Of a DNA stretch of 61,038 bases, positions 47,778-59,900 are shown in pieces. The stretch covers positions 1 through 61,038 of the forward strand of contig JAPDRN010000178.1 of the NCBI GenBank assembly GCA_030247855.1, in the 5' to 3' direction. The notes beneath the pieces were generated by a model. That model searched no databases, had not been told where the DNA came from, and saw only the letters and a program-made list of their open reading frames with translations. Within the stretch, counting starts at the first letter, position 1; each line of letters opens with the position of its first letter. The position numbers and the translations under genes are program-made. The stretch is from Knufia peltigerae. Taxonomy: Eukaryota; Ascomycota; Eurotiomycetes; Chaetothyriales; Trichomeriaceae.

Positions 47778-49765
47778 CTAAATCTATTCTATATATTATT
47801 ACTTACTTTATTACTACTTATTAGATTTATTTCATTATTTATTCTTTAAACTAATTAATTTAGGATTAGAAGATAATATAGTAACTTCTATACTAGGGCA
47901 CTTAACATAAGCTACTAGTGACTATTACTTTTGTTATCTTCTCTAAGAGGTGAATATATGTGCTAAGAATCGCGATTTATAGAACGTTTAAGACTTAATA
48001 TTAAAAGCCTTTAAGTAAGATCGAAAAAGTATTATTAATAACGCTAACTCTAAGAATATTATTATAGTATATACTTCTCTCTTTATAGGTCTTTTTTAGC
48101 GCGTAATCTATGATAAAGGTTATAAGCTAAAGAATTACTATATAAAGAACTTCATTATAATTAATAAGTTATACTATTTAAATAAATAGATTATTATTAC
48201 TACCTCCATAATTAATTAGGTCACTAATATACTTAGCTATCTTTACCTTCTATAGAACCCTATATAGAGTAAAGACCTTAACTCCTTAAATAGGTAGAAC
48301 TATTTAGGTAATAATGAAAGTCTATATTTCTTTAACACAAAAAAGAAGTTTCTTAAATAGTGCCCTAATTATTATGAAAAGTATTATAATCTATCATTAT
48401 TTATTCTAGATCCTTAGGTATTTATCACGATAATTAACTCTAGGAAGATAAAGAATATAAGTATAGCTAGTTAAGTACTATATATAGTTATTTTAATCCT
48501 TTAGCTTCGATAGATAATAGCCACTAAAATCGCTCTTAATGACTAGGCTAAGTACTAGCTAGGTATTAACGTTTCTATATATTATATCTCTAGCGTTAAG
48601 CTACGTTAAAGTAAGTATAAAGTAGTTAAGTATAAAAAGATTTAGAGAATCTTCTTACTCTATTTAACTAAGGGGAGTGTAAATGCGAAGCTAAGTAAGA
48701 AGCCTAGTATTAAGGTCACTAGGCTTTAAGATATGGCCGTTTATAGGCATATCGCTCTAGCTACCTTTAATCTTTAACTAAACACCCTTATAATTTAAAA
48801 GGACTAATATTCTATAGCCTAAGCTAAGGCCTAGTTTAATATAACTAATAATCACGAATTTACTAATTATTTCCTTATGATAAGACCTATTCCCTTTATA
48901 CTAAATTACTTAAACTAACTTAATGTCTATGCCTACCTAATAAGTGAGTTAGTTAAGCTAAGGTATATATATATATATATTTAGAATACCTTATATAGAG
49001 ATAAAAGTGATAGATTTAAGGGTAAAATCATGTTTTTTATGAACTAGCTATATACCTAGTGAGGGCTTAATACCTTACTATTTAACTTAGACTTACTATA
49101 TTACTTTATATAACTAAAGATCACAGTAGTAAATAAGGTAAATATCCTAGCGAAGTGAAATAACTTAAATAATAACGCCTAATTCTTAATTCTTAATAGT
49201 TAGTCTTTAGCCCTTAGTCTAAATATTTAAGGCGCTTATTTAAAGGTTATTATTCTTAATATACTAGATAATATCTTAACCCTAATCTAAATTATTAGCT
49301 ATCTTTATCGCATTAAATAGTTATTTATTTAATATATATAGATATACTATATATTAAGTATATATAACTAGTGAATATTTGTAAATATTATTATGAAGAT
49401 AATAGCGTAAATCGCTAAAGAAGCACATTTTAAAAAGGTTAAACTTAGTTAGGCCGAACGCGAATAAATAATCATTACTACCTAAACCTTATCTAATAAT
49501 GAAGTGCACACCCTACTTAAGAGCTTTAAAAACTCTGGTCTAATGGCTTAGGCTAAGGAGTATATTTAGTAATAACTTAGATAGTGCTCCTTACGCCTTT
49601 CGTGGCAAACCTCTAACTTAGAGAAACTATATCATAAATCTACTTTTATATCTAGTCACTATTATTACGCAGATCGTATTTTCTACTCTTTTCTATTTAG
49701 TGAGTCTCCCTTCACTAGTTATATAGGTACGTACTCATCACGTTTAATACTTAGAATAGATTTAG
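47778..49765. mobile_element. candidate decayed DNA transposon 2
   Basis: CTAAATCTATTCTA (from 47778) and its exact inverted complement TAGAATAGATTTAG (49752-49765) bound a 1.99 kb segment, the length of Fot1/Pot2-like elements. The interior plus strand is coding-like with many TAG/TAA; no domain could be assigned. Confidence 0.42.
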
Positions 49766-49780
49766 TTCACTCATTATCAC

Positions 49781-51576
49781 TAGATCCATTCTATTTACTA
49801 CTAATACTCACTAATATCTATTTAGGGATAGTCACTTTCACTCCTAATACTCTTAGCTCTAAGTAAGCGTCCCTATTTTATTAACTATTCTATTAACTCT
49901 CTTATCCATAATCTTGTCTACCTTATAAGTCTTATAGCTTTTTCTCTTTATAACTAGATTCACTTTATCTTTCACCACAGTTTACTAACCCTTAGCTATA
50001 GTTTACTCTCTCTTTAATCTTTATTTATGTACTACTCACTAGATCTCATTATTATTTACTTAAGTAAAGACTTCTAAAAAGCTTAGGGTTAACCTTAAAG
50101 AGTCTATTAAAGACATAGAGTAATATCTAGATAAGGTAAGAGAAACCTTATAAGACCTAACTATAGTAGAAAACCTAACTTTAGGTAATGAAGTAAATTC
50201 TAATGCGATATAAGGAGTAGATTCTATTATTACCCCTTTAACTCCTATTAGCACGCCTAATCTATTAGCTTCTAAGGATAAAGATCTTCTGGAAGACTCC
50301 GCTTATAACGATATTTAGTTAGACATTAAAAAGGCCTTTAGGTTCCTAAATATATACTAAGCGAAAATAAGTGTTAAAATAAATAAGCCTAAGACTAGGT
50401 CTATAGGAGTACTAGATAATGATAAAGATAATAACAATTTAAAAGGATCTAAACCTAAAGAAATAATAGATATAGATAAACTATCTATAGACATAAAAGT
50501 TAAACCTAAGTAGTAAACTCTAGTGAACGTAGACTTAAAGGTTAATATAGGTAACATCACTATAGAGTGAGAAGTATAGGAGTTAGGGACGTTTAGTTAA
50601 TAGAGCTATTTTTGATTGGGAGCTAAATTTGCTAGGTATCGCTAGAAATAGGCTGAGATTAGAGTGAGTAATGCTAGCACACTAAAGAACATGGTTAGGT
50701 TTCTTAATATGTAAGAATTAAGTCATAGTGATATGAATAGTTTAAGCTATTTTTTTAAGGTTGCACATGGTGTAAAAGGATATTATGTTCATTATATTTA
50801 GTAATAAAACATAGATATAGAGCTAGGTGTAGATAAGCTAAAGCCATTATTATAGATAGATTAGACATGATTTTTTTAGTTAGGGATAATAAGAAACCGA
50901 AAACAGTAGAAAAAAAATTTATGATTTTGAGTATAAAATTAAAAACTGTTCGAATTATGCTTTTTACCTAAGTTTAATTAGTAATACTATAAAGAATTAT
51001 GTTACTATGAATACTTAGAATATAGTCTTTAATACCTAGTGACTAATTAACTAAAAGTTCGCTGACGCTAAGGTTTAGGCTAATATAAAGTACTTTCTAT
51101 TTAAGGTTATTAATAAGGGTGAAAAGCTAGTTATTAAGATTAAGTTTAAGGGTAAGTCTAAGTAATTTACCCTAGAAGAAATCTTATCTATAGTTCTAAC
51201 TAAGATAAGAGAGACTGCTAAGTTCTATCTTAGTAGCATAGTTAATAACGTAGTTATCACTATCTCTATATTCTTTAACAACTCTTAACGTTAAGTCACT
51301 AAGGACGCTAGTCTCCTTACTAGCCTTAATGGACTCTACTAAGCCTACTGTAGCTACTATTATCTATGGTCTTAATGAGAAGGTTACAGGTAAGCGTAAT
51401 GTTCTTATTTTTAATCTTAGTAATGATACTTTAATGTTTTACTCTTCACTATTAAGGAGGGTGCCTTTCACTTACTTATATTTTTCTTTAGCTATACGTG
51501 TTTTCCTATTCTATCTAGGTAAGATACTAAATATTTAATATATATATTATGTAAGAGAGTTAATAGAATAAATCTA
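49781..51576. mobile_element. candidate decayed DNA transposon 3
   Basis: Starts with TAGATCCATTCTATT (49781-49795), 15 bases after the end of candidate 2, and ends with TAGAATAAATCTA (about 51564-51576). About 1.8 kb, same length class as its neighbours. The mutated interior shows no identifiable domain. Confidence 0.35.
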
Positions 51577-52480
51577 TATGATAAATTTATTTTATATTCT
51601 ATTTACTTCGCTTATCGCTAACTATAATCTTAAGGAATATATATATAGTGAATTACCTCTTATTCTATGTCAGGAACAAAATGTGTTAGGAGTGATATTA
51701 AATTCATTTATCACTAAGAGCACTTTATTCTTAGTACTTAACACTTTAGGGTTCTTTCCTAACATTTCCTATACCTTTAAGTTATCTTAATAATTATCTT
51801 GATTCCTTTATTATTACCATTATTATCTCTTTATTATTACTTTATCTAGATATAATCTTTATTCTGTCTTTTTCTATAAACTTCTTTATTTTATATTTAC
51901 CCTATAAATTTAGCTTTAAATATATTTATTATATTTATGCTACTTTACTTTTCTTATTATCTCTTAGTAGGTAAGTTCGCTCTAGTTATCCCCTTAGCTC
52001 CTCTTAAAAATGGATTTACCTAAAGAAGTAATGAACCTCCTTAATAGCCCTTAAATAGATAAGTAACTCTATTATCACGGTTAGATTATGCTAAGCACTC
52101 TCTTCTTCTTCCCTTAATCCCTATACAAGCTTATTAACCTTAAGTAAGGCGCCTAGTTTTAAAGACTTAAGAATGACTATCCCCTGTAGTTAGTATATCG
52201 ATATTATTTAGTGTGGCTCTTATGATTTAATTAGCTCTTTAGAGAGAACTAGAATGAATAGCCTTATTAACCTAATTAGGGCCTATATTAGTGTTAATCA
52301 TTAACACATAATATAAATGAGTATAAAGCCTAGGCTAAAACCTTCTTTTAGCTCACTTAATAAACTAATTTAGATTACTATAAGCGCATTATTAGTCTCT
52401 ATCATTTTCTTATCTTTTGTCTTAAAGCTACACACTAGGATATAAAATATTAGTTCTTTTAATCTATTAGTTCTAATAAT

Positions 52481-52579
52481 ATTAATAATAGTGTTAATAA
52501 TAGTGTTAATAATAGTGTTAATAATAGTGTTAATAATAGTGTTAATAATAGTGTTAATAATAGTGTTAATAATAGTGAT
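52481..52579 (+). repeat. 12-bp tandem array, about 8 copies
   Basis: Unit GTTAATAATAGT. On the plus strand one frame reads N-N-S-V repeats without stops, followed by DKSNIHYEETP. It probably comes from a low-complexity protein region of a decayed element. Same unit length as the array at 45.4 kb but unrelated sequence. Confidence 0.75.
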
Positions 52580-52803
52580 AAAAGTAATATTCATTATGAA
52601 GAGACTCCCTAGTAAAAGAGTCTATTACGAAGAAAGTATTAACTAAGAGTAAATGCGAACCCCTAATCTCTTCTCTCTTTTCTCTTTTCTCTAGATTAAT
52701 TTAATGTTTTTATTAATCTCTTATTATGTCATATTTTATCTATATTTTTGAATCATTAAAATTTATCTTTAGTTATTAATATATAATTAAGCGATCCATA
52801 AAA

Positions 52804-52852
52804 TAGATTTATTCTATAGTGTAGATTACCCTAATATAGGATTTATTCTATG
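52804..52852. repeat. paired copies of the recurrent element-end motif
   Basis: TAGATTTATTCTATA at 52804-52818 and GGATTTATTCTATG at 52839-52852 are direct copies of the same motif found near 46.6, 47.8, 49.8 and 51.6 kb. They mark another probable element boundary. Confidence 0.45.
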
Positions 52853-54819
52853 TATTACTTAACTTTATATTTAATCCTTATAATTTTAAGTAGTTACTTA
52901 AGTGCTATCTTATCCTTATTAATTTATTTATTAGTTTCACTTCTAACTAGATACTTAGCGCATATATAGTAATGCCTAACTAAGTATATATATTATTACT
53001 ATTCTCTTCTTTCCTTTGTTTTTTTTCCTTTTTACCTTTTTAACTTCTTTATTTCTTCTTTCTTTATCTTTCTTAGTAACTGTTTTCTTATTATTATGCC
53101 TAATAGTGGTGCCTAATCTACACTAGTTATGTTAAACCTTCTAATACTTATTACCTTTAACTACTTAGATAAACCATTATTTATTATTTATACCCTATAA
53201 ACGTATACTTCTACGTTTATAGTTAAGGTCTAGTTTAACATGTAAGCTCTATATAACCTTACTACTTAATAGTGATATTTTAACGCTAATCACTATTGTC
53301 TTCTTAGTATTCTAGAGAAGCTTCGTAAAGAGATAGTAAATAGCTCTAATAATTATAAGCTTACTTACTTAATGTGATTACTTACTTATCTTATCTTTTA
53401 AACTATATATATCTATATGTAAATTACGGTGCCTATCGTAGTGATTAGATCTCTATAAAGAGATATTCTTTATTGGCTCTAAGTGTCACTATAAGTTAGT
53501 ATGTCTCACTATATTCCTCTCTATCTATATACCCTGTGAGTTTTTATGACTAATAATTATTATATAGGGCGGTGAATTATGATTAACGCTGTTAGCTAGG
53601 ATATATATTAAATTATCCCCCCTTAGTGACAGCAGTATTATATATAGATTAAGTTTAAGAATATTGGTTTCCGGAGAGATATGATATTTGAAAGCATGAT
53701 ATTCATGGCCGCGCCTAATCCTGCCATGAGATATAGCCTTATTATCTAGTAGTGCCTACGCTACGCGTGAGAGACACCGCTTAAGTAACATATTAAGGAT
53801 AAATAGTATAACTCTGACTCTAATTTCGAGGAGTTACTAGTAATAGGAGAAGAATCTAACTAGGAGCTATATTGTTAGTATTTAGTCCTAAACTTTAATT
53901 AATATTTAATGATAAATACCGTTAATAGATGGTCACACTTAATATCTTCTCTGGGAAGACCATTAGAACCTAAAATGGATTTAATAATACTTTCTACTGA
54001 GGTTATGTGATATACTATCTGTCACTAGCACTACTATATCTCTTTACTCTATTTAAGTGTCTATATAGGGTATTTACTAGCTGTTTATAGTAATTCTAAA
54101 GTAGCATTATTCATGTACCTTAATCGCTTATTCTTTAGTTTAGTATTATGATAAGGCATAGGTAGTAAGTTAGTTTCCCTTAAGCTAAACGCGCATCATA
54201 TATAATACTTAGATAATAGGTAGATAATATAAGTCTAGAGTTTAGGGTTAAATAGGAACATATTCTATATGTGATATGTGAACAGCGAAATAGCGAACAT
54301 TTTAACTAATAGAGATGTACGTAGGAGTGACATAATAAGATACATTTTTATATGTGATACCTTCACTCTCACACTAATAAATATTAAGTTTATAACAAGT
54401 TATGTGGTGAGTTTTATTTGGTTTTATTTTTATATGTGACGCTTAAACCTATTAATATATTAACGAGTGATATAGAGATTATAAGTTAGTTCTGATTTCA
54501 TAGGTAACGTCTAGATCCTAGGCTATTAGAGTAGGTATATCTGGCTAGAGAACTAATGTGTAGTGAGCGCGTGAGAGTAGTCTGGATTTTATATGTAATT
54601 CTTAGATCCTATTATAAGTATAAAAGCTCCCTAGTTAAATGTCTTTATAAGGTACTATAGTTATAATTAATTTAATGAGTATAATATCATAAGTAGGTTA
54701 AGATATAATTAGGTTCATTTGAGAAGGGTTTATTATATATAATACTACTTTAAACAGATTTCTAATTTTTTGCGTTACATTAAATTCCTATCTAAATGAC
54801 TAATGGATTACCTAGTATT

Positions 54820-54950
54820 CCAGACTAGCGGACCAATCAAAACACGCCAAGAGTTTAAGATGCCACGAAATCCAGACTTTTTCGTGCCACAAAATCCAGG
54901 CTTTGGTTCTGGACTTAACTGTGCGTTAAATTTGTCGCTGAAAGCTTATA
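54820..54950. repeat. weakly mutated island with imperfect direct repeat
   Basis: Normal-looking sequence inside the AT-rich block. TGCCACGAAATCCAGACTTT (54861-54880) is repeated as TGCCACAAAATCCAGGCTTT (54885-54904). It lies about 250 bases upstream of the helicase relic, where the helicase promoter would be expected. Confidence 0.5.
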
Positions 54951-55149
54951 AATAGTCGCTGGAGTAAAGTGAGTTAATTGCAGTCGGTAAAATGTCTGTA
55001 AATAGCGTAGTTATTAAGGTGTAATGACTTAAAACTTAAGCGTTAGGGTTTAGGGTATAGAAGCTTAGACGCGTTAAGCACTAAAATTTAAATTTGACCG
55101 CCAGGATTAAGCTTAGTTTCGAGGCTTCGGCTAGCTCTTTTACAGGTAA

Positions 55150-58100
55150 TTTCAGTGCTATAGCGGAAGGTGATAGGGACGTAATTCTTCCGTTTGTGTA
55201 TATGGAACAGTTTAAGCAGCTGGTTTGTGGCGCTTATCACTTTGTAGTTTAGGATCGCAGCTAATATTTATAAAGAGTTTATTATATTGCTATTAATTAG
55301 CGCAGAAAGATTTTTATAGCTTATTACCGCTACGAAACACTCGCATTAGCTTAGGTCACATATTTAATAATTGCTATTACTTTAATTAAGTGCTTAAGGA
55401 AAGCTTAGACTTACTATTAGTGCAGCTCCGATAATTATCATGTTATTATGGGTTATTATAATGAGATTCGGAAGTATATATATAAGGTCTATAGTTGGTG
55501 AGTAAGTGTAATATAGTGAATACTTTAGTAGTAGGTAAAGGCCTAAACTCTATTCCGAGATTATTAATTACTTCGATTCTTCGTTATTTAGGATGATAAT
55601 AATATATCTTGTGATACTATTAGAAATTCACTACCGTTAAGAAGCTTCACTTCACGTAACTTAGCACCATAAGTAAGTTATTTAAGGTTATGACTTATCA
55701 TTTAGTAATAGAGTATTTCTTAGTAGTTTATATAGAAGTGAAAGGTGTAGTAGGAAAAGACCGAGACTTGACTTTAGTAACTCAAAAATAAATAGGTCAC
55801 TCATAATCAAACTGGCTAGTGAAATCTAAATTAGTGACCGAAGCACTTCAGTAAGTGTAATCTTTACTTTCTCACATATCATACTTAACTCCCGGATAAG
55901 GATAAATAGCTATAGCGAAATGCGGTCAAGGTAATAAATATGATGTTAAGTCGCGCGGTTGGTAGATTGAGCAGTCTACATTAAGAAGAGTAGCGGTGGT
56001 TACACAGTTTAAAAGTGAGCGATTCTAATATTTGACTGTTAGCATAACTCTAAGAGTTAAATAGTTAAGATTGCTATTATAACTACTAGTGGCGTTTTAT
56101 TTACTATTTATTATAGGTATAACAATTAAAGTAAGAGTTTAAAGAGGAGAGAGGAGTTAATGATGAGAGTATAGATAAGGAGTTTAATGGTAGTAAAGGG
56201 CGTAATTTAAACACTCTAGACTATTTAGAAAATGAGGAAGAGAGTGAGTATAAGGGAATAGCTACTCAGGACATAGGATTAACTAATACACTAAAAGATA
56301 CTTAATAGTTACTTATCTTAACACCGCGTTAACTAAAGTTACTATAAGAGCTAAACAATTAGCTACTAACTAATAAAGACAAAGTGAATATTAATGCTTA
56401 TATTAAACTAATACTAGCGTTGTGCAAGACATTAATTATATATAAGTTTACTCAGAGTGAGTTTAAATGTTCATTAATTCATTTTTATGTGGTATTAGGC
56501 ATTAACAGTGAGAACGGAAGATTGCGGCGAGCGGCGGCGTACTTATATATACTTATCAGGATAGTATACTATGCACGCGTATTATTTACTAAGATTATAC
56601 TGCCGTCCGCCTAGTGAGAAGAGTAAAATAAAGATCTCGTGTGGCGAGAGGATTTCTTAAAGTAATGTGTGTAATACTTAGTAAATAAAACTCACACCCC
56701 GATAAGTATAATGATCTTACTACTAGCGTACAGAAAGTATATTATAATAAATAAGGGTAATGTGGGAATAATCTCATAGTTATAAGATTAATAGACTATA
56801 TACTATCATAACTTTCCGATTAAACTGGCACACTTCTGTCACATAATTCATAATGTTATCGCTTAAGCGATAAAGTTACTATGGAAAGATTTAATATGGG
56901 TGAAGAATGAAAGGGATCGCTAGATAGTGCTGCTAGACTAAATTAAAGATAATATTATATTCACTAAGTGAGGATAGTTATTTATAAGTCGTAGGGAGAA
57001 TAGCTTAGATACTGAGATATATATTTAATGAATAATAAATTAAGCTACTCAGTTAGAGGGTTTAGATTAACTAATAAATAAGAAGGGTTAGCGGAAATGA
57101 GCTGTGCGGCAATATCTTAAGTTAAATGAATAAGTTTAAGAGCTCTTAGTAATAACTTATTATCTCACTAAGGGTATGCTAGCCTGTGTTAAAGAGTTTC
57201 TCATTATTTAAGCCGAGAATAGTATCACTTAAGACTAAGGAATCTTTATTATTAATAATAAAGTGGTGTTAATAACACAATACTTAAAATAGTAAGTTAT
57301 TACGGATTGACCGAAGCTAATTCCGCGTTAGTTACTGTCGCTAATCGATTAATTAACGGTTATATATATAGTATATACTTAATAATAGTGTTTATACTTA
57401 CGTGAGGAGATATTAAGTATTAAAAGTTATAAGTATATATGATATAATAAGAATGGACTATAAGAGATACCGCGCATAATAAAGATTATTTAACGCGAAA
57501 CTGCTCGATATCTTTCCTGAGTATTTAGTTCACTAGATATATGATATCAGATATTTAGCTGGGCGAATAAGTATGTAGATCTGCATTTTAGTTATGAGGC
57601 GAAAGATAAAGTGGGTGAAGTGAAGGAGCCTAAGATAAAAGAAGAAGACATCCAACATCTCAGAGCAGGACGTGATGAGATTTAGGGTGATTTAAAGTAT
57701 GCAGTTCCCGTTAACATTATTAATTACTTATCTATTCGCTCATTATAAGTATTTTGACTGCTCAGTAAAGCATGGTATTAATTTTTAGGTTTTTCTGGCT
57801 TGTTTGAAAATGAGAGACTGCGAAGTGAATCCGGAAAGTAACTAGCTATAAGGCTATATAATGATAACGATACTAAAACGCGAAGTTAAAGTTAAAGTTA
57901 AGGCTATACTGAATAACTAGCGTGAAGACGCTTATTTAACAGTTCACTACCGAATGCTATAATGAATAAATAAAGCCGCTTATAATCTGGTGGTTAAATT
58001 AACTAGTAGGGTTTTGGAAGGGTAAGTTAGTTAAGTCTGCTGGCTAAAGAGAGATTTAGTTAAGTTACGATATTAAATTAGTATGAAAGCTTAAATTAGG

Positions 58101-59900
58101 AGAATAGATTATATAGTTTGGCTTTAAGGCTGAGTAATTAGAGTTTCGCTTGAGAGTTAGGACTAGCTAATTTTAGTCTTTTCACGAATGAGGAGTTAGA
58201 AACTGCTGTGATACTGTTATTACAGTAAATACTTAAGAATCCTAATGCTGACTTTCGATTAATGGAGTAATGTTAGGTGATATTCACGGTGCTGAAACAT
58301 AAGACACTGTTAATAGTGGTGTTACCGACTGATGGAGAGAAGACATTACTGGTGACGTTACTCACTTTAATGGACTTGACATAAGTTCATATTTTCATTA
58401 CTTTGTTCTGTGCTTTAGTGAATAATATGGTTAAGTGTTTCTATACTAATAGGCTAAAAGTTATTAAATGGTGATATGGAGAACATAATTCATTAAGTAT
58501 TATTGTTATTAGTGCGAATATTACTGTTTAGTGGGGGTTCTTAGTGTATACTTAAGAGATATATCGCAAAGGCTTACTAGTTAATATTTACTTTAATAAA
58601 GCATATTTAATGTTTATAGTAAGTGACTGGCGGAAAGAGCTGGCAGAATTGTGGTTACTACGGGTTGTGGGCTGTCTAGTTATTTTGTTAACTATGATGT
58701 TACCGTCGTTACTAGAAAATAAGCTTTAGGTTGTGATAAATATTCGGAATGTACGCATCATTTAAGCTTCTACTATCTAATTATTTTATTGCTATATGGT
58801 TTGTTGGGTTGCTATTTAGAATATGCTAGAGGAGATATTAGTGATTTATTATTTATAGGTGATAAGCTTTAAACCTAGTAAGAAAGAGATTATATATTTG
58901 CTATTTTATAATATATATAAAGTGATAACTACCTAGCTAAGATATAAGCATTATTATATTAGTGTTGTGAATTGCGAGGAGACGTTATAGAGTTAGCTTA
59001 ATTATAGAGGTTTTATCACTGCGACTTCCGTATTAGGGACGGGAGTGGATTTCCGTGGGATTATATTTATGTTACATATTAACTTGCCGTGGTTAATAAT
59101 TGATTTTACATAAGAATTTGGACGGGCTAGGCAAGATAGAGAAGTAATGATATTAATAATCTTAGTGCCGAAAAACATGGTAAAGATTTAGCTGCAGTAA
59201 GGTAGCATGAGTCTAGATTGATCCGTGATTACTAAGTTTATCATAAGTTAAGACTGTTAACGGCGGATAATAAGTGCGTATTTAGATGAGGAAGAGATAG
59301 TGAAGTCATGCCGCGATTTAGTGAATTGTGTATAATGTGATTAATATAATAAGGGGCTTACTGAGTTTCGTGAGATGGTGAGATCACGGGCTGAGAAGTG
59401 AGAGCAGATATGTTGAGAGCTTAACTAGTTAGTAAGTGGTTATGTGTGATGTTAGGGTTAAGAGAATAGTGTTAAGTAGTTATGGCGAGAGCATAGCGTT
59501 AAGACATGTCTGAGAGAGTGGTCAGGATTAAGTATAGAGGAGGTGCGACAGTTTTGAGAACGGATTATGTATAAAAAGAAGAGTCATATATATTATCAAT
59601 GTAAGATTAGTTAGAGCTTTTGTGCGACGAAAGAGGACGCGGCACAGGTATATTAGTGGCTGTTTATTATGGCGCTATTATTATTAGAGATTATATAGTT
59701 TCCACATGGAGCGGAAGAGATCTGGGCGGGGATATTAACAGTATTAAATGGGTTAAGTTATGGTGAAGAGTTAGAAAATAGTGCGAGATTTATATAATAG
59801 GTGGGGAAGTGTTATAAAAGACTGATTTAGAGAGTGTGAATAAGTAATAAAATGGTGGTGGTGATTTACATTATACTTTAAGCATTAAGAAATATTGATG
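55150..59900 (+). pseudogene. relic of a telomere-linked RecQ-type helicase
   Basis: RIP-mutated remains of the large subtelomeric RecQ-like helicase (TLH) family. The N-terminal zinc-ligand region is seen at about 55200 as VYMEQFKQLVCGAYHF. A surviving frame at 56384-56614 carries YKFTQSEFKCSLIHFYVVLG. Helicase motif I appears at about 58300 as LLIVVLPTDGEKTLLVTL, where the P-loop glycines have changed as expected from G to A. ILLTMMLPSLLENKL at about 58690 is the motif III region. Motif V is clear at about 59030 as VLGTGVDFRGIIFML, and motif VI follows as EFGRARQDREVMI. Downstream GLTEFREMVRSRAE lies at about 59355. Stops interrupt all frames. The gene pointed toward the telomere. Confidence 0.75.

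Noticed and set aside
51329..51790. Two open frames of about 70 codons in the AT block
   Set aside because: Chance openings in RIPed DNA with no start context or family resemblance; probably pieces of a decayed element.
43700..52860. CRISPR-like array from the regularly recurring motif
   Set aside because: Copies are kilobases apart and in both orientations; they fit transposon ends, and the organism is a fungus.
35820..55000. Centromere or origin made of AT-rich DNA
   Set aside because: The block adjoins a telomere and contains recognisable mutated coding relics, so RIPed repeats explain it.
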